DNA from: Paenibacillus chondroitinus NBRC 15376
GTDB lineage: Bacteria > Bacillota > Bacilli > Paenibacillales > NBRC-103111
DNA length: 51,942 nucleotides
Direction: 5' to 3'
Assembly (NCBI RefSeq): GCF_004000765.1
Contig: NZ_BILW01000043.1
Span: forward strand, 1-51,942
Under the pieces are notes generated by a model that was not told the DNA's origin, searched no databases, and saw only the letters and a list, made by a program, of their open reading frames with translations. Made by a program: the position numbers and the translations under genes. This document shows, in pieces, positions 35,187-43,471 of the stretch. Position 1 is the first letter of the stretch, and each line of letters begins with the position of its first letter.

Positions 35187-36950
35187 TTACACCTTCATCG
35201 GATTTGGGATGTCAACAAACAGCGGTTTTTCACCCCTGGATAAAAAACAGCTTGTAAAATTGGCTTTCGCGGGCAGGCTTTCGCTATGCAGCAAATCATC
35301 AAGATAAGGAAGCATCCTTTCGTCCGCTCTCGAACGCTCTTGTTGGAGTACGTCCTGGACGATGCGCCAGTATGGCTCCTCCGCTTCACGGCTATAGGCC
35401 GCAATCGTATGCACCAGTGAACCTAAGTGATTCACGAAGAAATAATATTTCGTTCTCATCCAAGCTTCAGACTCTTCGTAGAGCACAGGACTGTTCTCTG
35501 CCAGCAGCTTTTGGGTCCAGCCAGCTTCGGCGGCCTTGCGGCGGTCGATGCTTACGCCTTCGAGGTCACGCACATAGAAACAATCGGGCATGCCATTCTT
35601 CAAGGAAACGAGCGAGTTCTGCAAATGAGCCTCGAAGGAAATTCCCTGCTCGGCTAGAAGGCGCAGCAGCGATACCATCGAGATTCGTAAGTATGCAGCC
35701 AACCACTCCCGCATGTCAGGCAGTGTACCCTGCCCGCTTCGTCTAATGGCCTGGATCAGTTTAGGCTCCGTTTGCCCTGGCAAGCTTTCTAACGCCGAAG
35801 CCAGCACATACGTGAATGGGTTAGGAAGCTTCATTGGACGGTAAATGACCGTGAAACAGGCTGACCATTCCTCTGGCATCTCCGTCAACCGCACACTGCT
35901 GTAGCCCGTTTCAGAAAGAATTTGAAAATGTGCATTGTTATACGCATCCTTAAGATGATGCAGCACGCGTGCCGCATCCATCGTCCGTTCTGCTTGCTCC
36001 TGTGTATTCTCGCGCAGCAGATTCGTGATGCGAACATGGAGCGGCAGCTTGAAGCCGTAGCCTCCGGCCGGTTCCCACACTGTTCTTACCGATGAAGTCG
36101 GATATACGACAGGACCGCATAACCCAAGGCTGATGATATCCGATTTCTTCATCCTTTCTTGCATTTGCGGCTGGCGCAGGACATGAACCGCCTGCCAAGG
36201 ATGCATAGGCAGCAATTTGTAGCTTCCTGCTGCATCGCCTAACTGCTGACGCGCATGTAAGGTAGCAAAAGGCCGAAGCGCCACGGCTTCTTCTCCATCC
36301 AGCCACTCTTCGTGCACCAGCTCATTGCGGACTGCAAAATAATGCAGCTGAAAGGATGCACCCATCTCAGGGCTGTAAGCGGCAAGTTCGCTAAAGTCAA
36401 AACCTTCGGTGCTTTTCGGATAAGGATGAAACGGATGACCGATATAGAGCGATTGCTCCGAGCGGACATATTCCGGCTTCCAGGCGAGCTCCGCCTGGGT
36501 TTGATTAAGAAAATGCTCCATGTACAGGCTCATTTTCCGGTAGCTGTTGTCGATTCGGGATCTTACCCGCTGTTCGTCACTAAGACCACTTTTTGCCTTT
36601 TCACTTGTTCCCAGCTCTGAGAGCAGCAGCGTAAGCAACCGCTCCATGTTCAGCTCACGAAATACACCACCGGATATGGCTTCATAAAAGAACGATCCAT
36701 ACGTATGCTGGCCAATAGCCGAGTAATACGTTATGGCCCCGGTGATCGTTTTGCCGATCATGGGAAGATGAAGCATAAACGGATCGCCTTGCTTAGGAAA
36801 GGAGTCAATAAAATATCGTAATCCAGGTATTGCTGCCCTAGGGTCTCTTTCTCCGGTTTCTCTCAAATAGCTGTTTAGCAATGCGCGTATGGTCGCCATT
36901 TCCGCCAGCTCCGTACTTTTCGCGGCTGCGTCCGTTTGCTGTTGTAACAT
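35187..36950 (-). CDS. IucA/IucC-family NIS siderophore synthetase (first of three)
   Basis: A synthetase of about 587 residues with 'GHPFHPYPKSTEGF', 'LPMHPWQAVHVL' and 'EAHLQN' plus 'VRDLEGVSI'. I take the ATG at 36950; GGAG lies upstream at a rather long distance, and the in-frame codons further up overlap the aminotransferase gene, so the exact start is uncertain. As the gene after the aminotransferase it corresponds by order to AcsD, which performs the first condensation on citrate in achromobactin synthesis. Citrate as first substrate is inferred. Confidence 0.92.
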   Translation of the reverse strand: MLQQQTDAAAKSTELAEMATIRALLNSYLRETGERDPRAAIPGLRYFIDSFPKQGDPFMLHLPMIGKTITGAITYYSAIGQHTYGSFFYEAISGGVFRELNMERLLTLLLSELGTSEKAKSGLSDEQRVRSRIDNSYRKMSLYMEHFLNQTQAELAWKPEYVRSEQSLYIGHPFHPYPKSTEGFDFSELAAYSPEMGASFQLHYFAVRNELVHEEWLDGEEAVALRPFATLHARQQLGDAAGSYKLLPMHPWQAVHVLRQPQMQERMKKSDIISLGLCGPVVYPTSSVRTVWEPAGGYGFKLPLHVRITNLLRENTQEQAERTMDAARVLHHLKDAYNNAHFQILSETGYSSVRLTEMPEEWSACFTVIYRPMKLPNPFTYVLASALESLPGQTEPKLIQAIRRSGQGTLPDMREWLAAYLRISMVSLLRLLAEQGISFEAHLQNSLVSLKNGMPDCFYVRDLEGVSIDRRKAAEAGWTQKLLAENSPVLYEESEAWMRTKYYFFVNHLGSLVHTIAAYSREAEEPYWRIVQDVLQQERSRADERMLPYLDDLLHSESLPAKANFTSCFLSRGEKPLFVDIPNPMKV

Positions 36951-36984
36951 CCGTGATCGTTCTCTCCTCTCTCTGCCGCTCCGC

Positions 36985-38352
36985 TCACGCATCCAAAGCA
37001 GCGCAGGATGCATGAACAGCTTCACTGAACAGACGCGCAATTTCATCCAATTGCTGCTGCGTGACGATGAGCGGTGGCAAGAAGCGCATGACGGAGGAAT
37101 GTCTGCCGCCTACTTCCAAGATTAGGCCCCTGCTGAAGCACTCCTGCTGTATCCTTCTAGCCAACTCGGGATACTGGGGATAATGGCCAAGCCGGTCCAA
37201 CGAAGCTTTCGCGTTGACGATTTCTACGCCGACCATTAAGCCTCTTCCACGCACATCTCCGATGCTGTTCACATCAAGTTTCAACTCGTTTAACTGATTG
37301 CGCAGATGTTGGCCGAGTTTCTCCACTTTGCCTGGTACATCATGCTCCTTAATGAACTTCAGTGTAGCCAGCCCCGCTGCCATGGCCATCTGATTGCCCC
37401 GAAACGTGCCGATATGCGCGCCCGGCTTCCATACATCCAATTTGCTGTTATAAATGACGACCGATAGCGGCAAGCTTCCGCCAATCGCTTTGGACAGCAC
37501 CAGCACATCCGGAATGATGCCGGCATGCTCGAAAGCGAACAGCTTGCCGGTCCGGCCAAGCCCTGTTTGCACCTCATCAATAATGAGTGGAATATTCCGC
37601 TCTTGCGTAATTCTCCGCATTTCGCGAAGCCATTCCACAGGTGCAGGAATAGACCCGCCTTCGCCTTGCACGACTTCAAAAATCATGCCGGCTGGAGAAA
37701 CAATGCCGCTTTCGGGATCGTCGAGTAAATTTTCGATATAACGGGAGGAAAGCTCATGCGTCAGTTCTCCGCCAACGCCAAATGGGCAGCGATAGGCATA
37801 GGGGTATGGCATGAAGTGTACGTCAGGAATCAGGCCGTTCACCTTTTCTTTTTGCCCAAGCGTTCCGCTAAGGCTCATAGCCGCATGGGTTGATCCGTGG
37901 TATCCGCCTTGGAAGGACAGGATGCTGCGGTTGCCCGTAGCTGTTTTGACAAGCTTAATCGCAGCTTCAATGGCGTCCCCGCCTGTCGGACCGCAAAACT
38001 GGATGCGCGCGTTCTTCGCGAATTCCTCCGGCAAGCTGGCAAACAGCTCATCCACGAATTGCTCCTTGAGTGGAGTCGTCAAATCCAGTGTGTGCAGCGG
38101 TCGCTTGCTGTCCAGCATTTGCTTGATCGCGTCAACGACCACAGGATGATTGTGACCGAGCGCAAGCGTCCCGGCTCCTGCAAGGCAATCGTAATACACC
38201 TTGCCGTCCATATCTTTTACGTAAATTCCCTCCGCTTCTTGTATCGCAATCGGAAGCCTTCTAGGATACGATCTCGCATTGGATTCCCGCTGCGATTGGC
38301 TTTCGAGATAGCGCGTATTTTGGGACTGTTCCGTGACAGTAAGATTAACCAT
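36985..38352 (-). CDS. Diaminobutyrate--2-oxoglutarate aminotransferase
   Basis: A 455-residue class III PLP aminotransferase. PLP-binding Lys288 lies in 'VLSKAIGGSLP', Asp259 in 'LIIDEVQTGLGRTG', and 'CGPTGGDAIEAAIKL' and 'FQGGYHGSTHAAM' bind the cofactor phosphate. The 'CGPTGGDA' and 'YPYAYRCPFG' stretches are characteristic of the Dat/RhbA/AcsF group, which makes L-2,4-diaminobutyrate from aspartate semialdehyde. It is the first gene of the biosynthetic operon, with AAGGAG ten bases before the ATG and a perfect Fur box upstream. No diaminobutyrate decarboxylase follows, so diaminobutyrate itself should be the building block. Confidence 0.94.
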   Translation of the reverse strand: MVNLTVTEQSQNTRYLESQSQRESNARSYPRRLPIAIQEAEGIYVKDMDGKVYYDCLAGAGTLALGHNHPVVVDAIKQMLDSKRPLHTLDLTTPLKEQFVDELFASLPEEFAKNARIQFCGPTGGDAIEAAIKLVKTATGNRSILSFQGGYHGSTHAAMSLSGTLGQKEKVNGLIPDVHFMPYPYAYRCPFGVGGELTHELSSRYIENLLDDPESGIVSPAGMIFEVVQGEGGSIPAPVEWLREMRRITQERNIPLIIDEVQTGLGRTGKLFAFEHAGIIPDVLVLSKAIGGSLPLSVVIYNSKLDVWKPGAHIGTFRGNQMAMAAGLATLKFIKEHDVPGKVEKLGQHLRNQLNELKLDVNSIGDVRGRGLMVGVEIVNAKASLDRLGHYPQYPELARRIQQECFSRGLILEVGGRHSSVMRFLPPLIVTQQQLDEIARLFSEAVHASCAALDA

Positions 38353-38398
38353 TATTGCTTCACTCCTTCAGATCTTGTTTAATTTATGTTATTTACAT

Positions 38399-38417
38399 GA
38401 TAATGATAATCATTATC
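38399..38417. promoter_or_regulatory. Perfect Fur box of the siderophore biosynthesis operon
   Basis: GATAATGATAATCATTATC, identical at all 19 positions to the classical Fur consensus, 47-65 bp before the aminotransferase start. It predicts tight iron repression of the seven-gene biosynthetic run. Confidence 0.95.
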
Positions 38418-38481
38418 AGTTAACATCATCAGCATACCAAACAAGTCCAAATACAGTAAATTCTCCAATCAGATAATATCA

Positions 38482-38946
38482 CTACTCCGATTGAAGCATC
38501 ACCTTACGCTCACTGCCCCCATATTGCAGTATTTTCTTCACCGTATAAATAAAATCTGCGCCCGAAACATCGATATTGAGCACTTTTTTCATATTCTGTA
38601 TATGTTTCTTGACGGTATTTACACTCACATAAAGCTCTTCTGCAATTCGTTTAATCGAATAATGGTTACAGAGCATCTCGGCGATTTGCCGCTGTCTCTC
38701 ACTTAAGCTATCCATTTTCCCGCTTTGCAAATCATCCCCATCCTTCTCACCACTCGCCACCGCTTGCGAAGAAAGCCGATCTTCCAGATCGGCTCCCCCA
38801 TATTCAATCGTGACTTTCACCGATTCATTGATTTTGAGCCGCATCACCTGGTCAACGACAATTTGATGCAAATCGATCAGCTTAGCACGCGCCAATTCAT
38901 CCTCCGCACTGGAATCGATCGTCAAACGCACTTTGGTTAAGGTCAT
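38482..38946 (-). CDS. Orphan LuxR/GerE-type DNA-binding protein
   Basis: A 154-residue protein. Residues 80-140 form a LuxR-type helix-turn-helix ('LSERQRQIAEMLCNHYSIK', 'IAEELYVSVNTVKKHIQNMKK'). The first 75 residues are not a receiver domain or a known ligand domain. They look like a small alpha/beta fold followed by an acidic linker. It follows the AraC fusion by 48 bp and precedes the Fur-controlled biosynthetic operon, so it is probably an added regulator of siderophore genes. I see no sensor kinase nearby. Confidence 0.88.
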   Translation of the reverse strand: MTLTKVRLTIDSSAEDELARAKLIDLHQIVVDQVMRLKINESVKVTIEYGGADLEDRLSSQAVASGEKDGDDLQSGKMDSLSERQRQIAEMLCNHYSIKRIAEELYVSVNTVKKHIQNMKKVLNIDVSGADFIYTVKKILQYGGSERKVMLQSE

Positions 38947-38994
38947 ATTCTCTTCTCCATCCGTATATAGTAGGTGACTCTCACACTAGCATCT

Positions 38995-41004
38995 CTATAC
39001 CGTCAGCAAATCTTCTTGCAGGAAAGCTACTGCGATCTCATCCAAAATAAGATCGATGGCAATAGGACCATAATATCCGATCCACATGGTTGTATTAACC
39101 GAGTACACTTGATTGGCTTGCACAGCTCTTAGACACTGCCACTCTTCGGAACTTTGATATTCGCTAATCAGTTCTTTGTTGGAATCGTCAGTTAAAACTA
39201 GTAATCGATCGACATGTTGAAGCGACTCCAGGGAAATCCACTTGCTGGACCTCTCCCTATCCTTAGCGCAATCCGGAGCTTGAATCCCTAGATCTCTATA
39301 CAAGATATCTGCTGTGCGGTGTGCAATCGTATGAAGCCGAATTTGATGATCGCGCGGCCTGATCAGAGCAACAGTCTCGCCGCCCAACTTGCTTGCCAGC
39401 GCAGCTTGCAGAGTTGCGATCTTATGCTCATAGGAACCCAATACGTCAGGCACCTCTTGCTCTTTGTCCAAAATCTGCGCGAATGTTTGAAGCGTGGAAC
39501 GCCAATCCGTATTCCGATCCAGCAGCAGCGTCGGCGCGATCTGAGCTAGCTCATCATATTTATGCGCCTGAAACTCCGTGCAAATAATTAGATCGGGCTC
39601 TGCCAGCTTAATCGCTTTGAGATCAGGCTTCTCCTTAGTCCCCATCAATTGGATGCCACTCAGCTGATGTGAGAGATAAGCGGGGAATTCCGAAACATCC
39701 GATGTAGCAATCACCGTGCCAACGGGCTTTTTGCCAAGCGTCAACAGCTGGTCGATATATTGCGCATCAAGTACAACAATTTTCTCGGGTATTTTGTCCA
39801 GGGGCAGTTCGCCTTTAAGATGTGTGATCGTTCGAGTTGTATGTACAGCAGCCATAGCAGTCGACTCTGCCGTCCCTCCGACTACTGCCGAAGACTGTAC
39901 CAAAGCTCTTTTCGTATAAGCTGAACTCCCGTCTGCCTGAGCACTTACAGCGGCTGGTCCTGAACATACACTAAGGAGCAAGGCAAGCGTCAGCATGAAG
40001 CCAACGGCAATAGAAGACTTTGGATTTGATTCGGCATAGGCTGCCATACCTCTACCCAAATCTTGATAATGATATTCATCCTCACCTAACCCACTATACT
40101 TTTGCAATTTACTGGGAACAATGGGCAATTGCGACAAAACCAATGGATTTTGACGACCGAAATCAGCCTGACCCGACTTCTCCCTAAATCGACCTGGAGA
40201 GACGCCAACATGCTTTTTAAATATCCGGCTAAAATAGTAACTGTCCGTATATCCAACGTCCTCTGCGATTTCGGTAATCGGTACATCCGTGTGTTGCAGA
40301 AGCGATTTCGCTTTCCCTAATCGGACCTGCATCAAATATTCCATCGGCCCCATGCTTACCTTCGCTTTGAATAGCCTCTGCAGCTGTCGTCCGTTGCAGT
40401 CCAACAGCTCCGCCAATCCCTGCAGCGTAATTTGCTCCGCATAACGTTCCTGCATATAGCGAATTGCTTGCCCGACAGGCTCTGGGCCTGTCATTTCGCC
40501 GCCCTGCTCTTGCAACTGCTGCAGCATCACATAGACAAATTGATGGAATAACGCTTTGACGTGGAACTTTTCCAATGCGCCAAGCTGTGTCCATTGTTGG
40601 TGCATTTCTTCCATCTGCAGAAACAAGGAGAGCGAACGCTGCGGCATAAATCCAAACTGCCATTTAAATGGATTGTTTTTCTCCTGCAGCCGCAACAGAT
40701 CCTTCCTGGCAGGAAGCGCTAGAACAGCTTTATAGAACACCATAAAATACTCAAAAGTTTCCATAACATTGACAATATCAAGAAAAGTGCCTTTACCCGC
40801 ATGACAAACATGACATTTATCCGCTGAATATACACTATGATCAAGCAGCAGCTGAGCCCTTCCCCGAGATGTATACAGAAATACACTCGCTGGAAGCTGA
40901 TAACCATGTATACTTTCACCTGGCTGCAAAATCGTACGACGCACGTCCAACACTTTCAGCGCCGCATGATTCCAAAGCAAGATTTGCTCCTGAAAAGACA
41001 ACAT
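38995..41004 (-). CDS. AraC regulator fused through a membrane helix to a siderophore-binding domain
   Basis: A 669-residue single reading frame. Residues 1-165 form a cupin-like N-terminal domain with C64 and C67. Residues 180-275 form a complete AraC DNA-binding domain ('LQGLAELLDCNGRQLQRLF', 'ITEIAEDVGYTDSYYFSRIF'). After a linker, residues 331-347 form a hydrophobic helix (GFMLTLALLLSVCSG) like a signal peptide, then a cluster-8 siderophore-binding domain (about 385-669) resembling the lipoprotein at 27016-27999. B. subtilis Btr has an AraC part and a binding domain with no such helix and senses bacillibactin in the cytoplasm. Here the helix would place the binding domain outside. A Fur-like sequence and an in-frame ATG (40047) sit at the junction, so two products are possible. 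Confidence 0.9.
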   Translation of the reverse strand: MLSFQEQILLWNHAALKVLDVRRTILQPGESIHGYQLPASVFLYTSRGRAQLLLDHSVYSADKCHVCHAGKGTFLDIVNVMETFEYFMVFYKAVLALPARKDLLRLQEKNNPFKWQFGFMPQRSLSLFLQMEEMHQQWTQLGALEKFHVKALFHQFVYVMLQQLQEQGGEMTGPEPVGQAIRYMQERYAEQITLQGLAELLDCNGRQLQRLFKAKVSMGPMEYLMQVRLGKAKSLLQHTDVPITEIAEDVGYTDSYYFSRIFKKHVGVSPGRFREKSGQADFGRQNPLVLSQLPIVPSKLQKYSGLGEDEYHYQDLGRGMAAYAESNPKSSIAVGFMLTLALLLSVCSGPAAVSAQADGSSAYTKRALVQSSAVVGGTAESTAMAAVHTTRTITHLKGELPLDKIPEKIVVLDAQYIDQLLTLGKKPVGTVIATSDVSEFPAYLSHQLSGIQLMGTKEKPDLKAIKLAEPDLIICTEFQAHKYDELAQIAPTLLLDRNTDWRSTLQTFAQILDKEQEVPDVLGSYEHKIATLQAALASKLGGETVALIRPRDHQIRLHTIAHRTADILYRDLGIQAPDCAKDRERSSKWISLESLQHVDRLLVLTDDSNKELISEYQSSEEWQCLRAVQANQVYSVNTTMWIGYYGPIAIDLILDEIAVAFLQEDLLTV
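40064..40082. promoter_or_regulatory. Fur-box-like sequence inside the AraC fusion gene
   Basis: GATAATGATATTCATCCTC matches the Fur consensus at 16 of 19 positions. It lies within coding sequence at about codons 308-313, between the DNA-binding domain and the membrane helix, and 17-35 bp upstream of an in-frame ATG at 40047. It may be the remnant, or a working version, of a promoter for a once separate binding protein. Confidence 0.5.
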
Positions 41005-41060
41005 TCGTTCACCTCCTGGTATTTGTTGGATGATTACCTATTCAATAGCTTTATTATATT

Positions 41061-41079
41061 GATACTGATAATCAATATC
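41061..41079. promoter_or_regulatory. Fur box of the AraC-fusion regulator gene
   Basis: GATACTGATAATCAATATC matches the 19-bp Fur consensus at 17 positions, 57-75 bp before the start of the regulator. The regulator is therefore itself likely to be induced by iron starvation. Confidence 0.85.
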
Positions 41080-41132
41080 AATTGTTTTATCTAAAAAACC
41101 CTTAATATCCATTCCTCTCCAATCCGAAAAAG

Positions 41133-41180
41133 AAAAAGGCCTCCCCCCAGTCATCGAATGACCGAAGAAGTGCCTTTTTT
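41133..41180 (-). terminator. Terminator after the rhodanese gene
   Basis: On the minus strand AAAAAGGC pairs with GCCTTTTT around an inner GGTCAT/ATGACT stem, ending in TTTTTCTTTTTC. It lies just after the rhodanese stop at 41190 and isolates it from the Fur-regulated promoter beyond. Confidence 0.7.
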
Positions 41181-41189
41181 CAGCTAATA

Positions 41190-41627
41190 CTATCCAATCA
41201 ACGGAGCTGCTTGCCCCAATGTGCCCTCTACCTCGTTTCCTTCTTTGCGCCAATACTCGATTCCGCCTAACATTTCTTTCACTCTAAACCCAAGTCCGGA
41301 TAGCCGGGCTGCGCCTTTCGTACCTCCATTGCATGCAGGCCCCCAACAGTAGACAACAATCACTTGGTCTTTGGAAAATGCAGCCGTCGTCTCTTCACTG
41401 ATCTGGTTGGACGGCACATTGATTGCACCGGGGATATGACATTCCATATACGCCTTACTGCTCCTCACATCAATCAGCAAGAAATCATTGACCCCATGCT
41501 GCATGTCATAGCGCACATCCGCTACATCCGTTTCGACCGATAATTTATTCATAAAATGGCGATGTACAGCCTCCGGAGAAGCAGCAGGTGTTTCCAGGAC
41601 TAGCGAATTTACAGGTTGATTGTTCAT
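41190..41627 (-). CDS. Rhodanese-like domain protein
   Basis: A 145-residue single-domain rhodanese. The persulfide-forming Cys94 lies in 'VVYCWGPACNGG', a loop with a second cysteine (Cys99), and 'LIDVRSS' and 'HIPGAINVP' complete the fold. The extra helical N-terminus (about 1-40) is not assigned. It likely carries sulfane sulfur in the cytoplasm. GGAGG lies eight bases before the ATG. The LysR regulator gene ends 104 bp upstream on the same strand and may control it. Confidence 0.92.
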   Translation of the reverse strand: MNNQPVNSLVLETPAASPEAVHRHFMNKLSVETDVADVRYDMQHGVNDFLLIDVRSSKAYMECHIPGAINVPSNQISEETTAAFSKDQVIVVYCWGPACNGGTKGAARLSGLGFRVKEMLGGIEYWRKEGNEVEGTLGQAAPLIG

Positions 41628-41731
41628 AATGAAGACCTCCATTGAGTGTTATTTTCAATTGCTTAATGACTTGAGTTGACTATAACACGTTCCTAAACCA
41701 TGGAGTTATCGATAGAATTCGATACTATACT

Positions 41732-42622
41732 TCATTCATTTTGATAATTGGATGCACCGAGAACATCTAAGAAGCCGGTAAACGCTTTGGACCGCCATTT
41801 TTTCTTCGAATAAATAAGCTGCGTGTAGAATTTAAAATCTGGATGAACAAGCGGAACCGCGGCGAGACGTCCATTCTGAATATCCTCAGCAACAACAATG
41901 CGCGGTAATAACGCAATGCCAAGTCCGTACATGACGCACTGCTTGATTGCTTCCAGGTTTCCAAACTCATATGACAAGGAATAGGGAACTTGATTGCTTT
42001 TGAGCGTCCTAAGCAGCATGGCCCTGTACGTGCAGCCCTCTTCCGTTAAAATTAACGATTCTTTTTCCAAATCTCCGATCTGCACACCCTCGATACCGGC
42101 GGCAAATTTATGCGCAGGACTAGCGATGATCACCAGCTCTTCCTCCCTTAAAATGTGGCAATACAGCTCAGGATCGCTAAAAGGCGGATCCAAAATGATG
42201 CCCACATCAAGGGCACCCTCTTTGACAGCTTCGATAATGAAAGGCTCATTACCCGGTTGAATCATCACATTGATTTCCGGGAAATGCTGGCGGTACGCCT
42301 GTAGATGCGGCGGAAGGAAAAAAGCGGCTAACGTTTCTATCGTTCCAATGGAAAGTATGCCTTTGGATTGTCGGGAAACGACCTCCTTAGACTCCTCATG
42401 GAGCCTGTAAATGTCGTTGGCATACTGAAGAAGCGCCTCGCCGGCAAGCGTCAGCTTCATACTTCTTCCGAATCGTTCTACAAGAACGGCTCCGTAAGCT
42501 TCCTCCAGCTTTTGAATTTGCGTCGTAATACTCGACTGCGCATACCCGAGCACTTCCGCGGCGCGTGTGTAGCTTCCCCATTTGGCTACTTCACGAAAGG
42601 TTTTTAAATACGTTAACTCCAC
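41732..42622 (-). CDS. LysR family transcriptional regulator
   Basis: A 296-residue regulator with an N-terminal winged helix ('YLKTFREVAKWGSYTRAAEVLGYAQSS', in part AAEVLGYAQSSIT) and a C-terminal two-lobed effector domain ('SIGTIETLAAFFLPPHL' onward). I take the GTG at 42622, giving the usual LysR opening MELTYLKTF with AGAGAGG nine bases upstream; a TTG at 42646 would add eight residues. The ligand is unknown, and the rhodanese downstream is the nearest possible target. Confidence 0.93.
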   Translation of the reverse strand: MELTYLKTFREVAKWGSYTRAAEVLGYAQSSITTQIQKLEEAYGAVLVERFGRSMKLTLAGEALLQYANDIYRLHEESKEVVSRQSKGILSIGTIETLAAFFLPPHLQAYRQHFPEINVMIQPGNEPFIIEAVKEGALDVGIILDPPFSDPELYCHILREEELVIIASPAHKFAAGIEGVQIGDLEKESLILTEEGCTYRAMLLRTLKSNQVPYSLSYEFGNLEAIKQCVMYGLGIALLPRIVVAEDIQNGRLAAVPLVHPDFKFYTQLIYSKKKWRSKAFTGFLDVLGASNYQNE

Positions 42623-42680
42623 TAAGGATGACCTCTCTTCCTGCAAACATATTATCTATATCGTACCATATCTGGGCATA

Positions 42681-42708
42681 AAAAAGGCCACCGAACCTCG
42701 GCAGCCTT
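42681..42708 (-). terminator. Rho-independent terminator
   Basis: On the minus strand GGCTGCCGA pairs with TCGGTGGCC (two G-U pairs) and is followed by six T. It ends the small gene at 42726. Confidence 0.75.
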
Positions 42709-42725
42709 CATTTTCCTGATTCTAT

Positions 42726-42989
42726 TTAAAGGTCTTTGGCAAAATGGGGTTTACTATAATGACTAACGCCCCCGGAACCAACCAACACCCTGCCGCCTTT
42801 ATTAAAGGTAATTAATTTGCTTGACCCGTTATTCAGCAAAACGGTCACTTTGGCCTGATTAGCCGTCGCAATATAGATGATATACCCGCTTCTGCCTATC
42901 ACCGTCCGCCAGTTTTTATCGAACTCCGATCTCGCAACCCGATTCGAATACACCTGATTTTCCATTCTAGCTGCCTGTGTCTTTTTCAT
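42726..42989 (-). CDS. Hypothetical protein, 87 residues
   Basis: Family not recognised. A small basic protein with no signal peptide. The middle is a beta-rich stretch ('GYIIYIATANQAKVTVLL') and the end is glycine-rich ('GGRVLVGSGG'). TGAGG lies just before the ATG and a terminator follows, so it looks like a real monocistronic gene. Confidence 0.6.
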   Translation of the reverse strand: MKKTQAARMENQVYSNRVARSEFDKNWRTVIGRSGYIIYIATANQAKVTVLLNNGSSKLITFNKGGRVLVGSGGVSHYSKPHFAKDL

Positions 42990-43139
42990 GAAACCTCACC
43001 CGCTTCCTACTAGAAATACGATTCCATATATCGTATGCAAGAGTTCTAGTTTGGTATGGACAGGTTTAGCTGTGGGTGGTAAAGATTATTCCTAATTAAG
43101 AATGTGTGTAAATCATACTTAAGCGTCATTGCGATCATA

Positions 43140-43412
43140 TTATTTTCCTGTGTAAAAACTAAAAGCTTTGGGGTGTACGTATCCGACTGACTTACAAATA
43201 AGATCTGGCTCAATGTTCATAGAACCTATAGGACCTTCAATCGCTGCCAGCCACTTCTCTACTTCACTTTGCAGTTGGGCCGAGTGGGGAAAAGACTTCA
43301 CGACCTCACCCTTTTGAATGTCAAATACCTCTGCTCCGTCAGCAGCTGAAACTGGCAGACAACTGACGCTAAACAGGAGGACAACCGTCCAAATGCACAT
43401 AAGTATTTTCAA
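43140..43412 (-). CDS. Secreted hypothetical protein, 90 residues, possibly truncated
   Basis: A signal peptide (1-23, ending 'PVSA-AD') is followed by about 67 residues with one cysteine. The start is TTG at 43412, supported by GAGG nine bases upstream. The mature part resembles the first half of somewhat longer secreted Bacillales proteins of unknown role, as I remember them, and it stops soon after 'ICKSVGYVHPKAF'. It could be a shortened remnant, but I cannot show a disrupted continuation downstream. Confidence 0.5.
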   Translation of the reverse strand: MKILMCIWTVVLLFSVSCLPVSAADGAEVFDIQKGEVVKSFPHSAQLQSEVEKWLAAIEGPIGSMNIEPDLICKSVGYVHPKAFSFYTGK

Positions 43413-43471
43413 AATAATGACCTCACATTACTGCTTATTTGCAGTTATCTTGTGCAGATCGTGGGAGTTTA

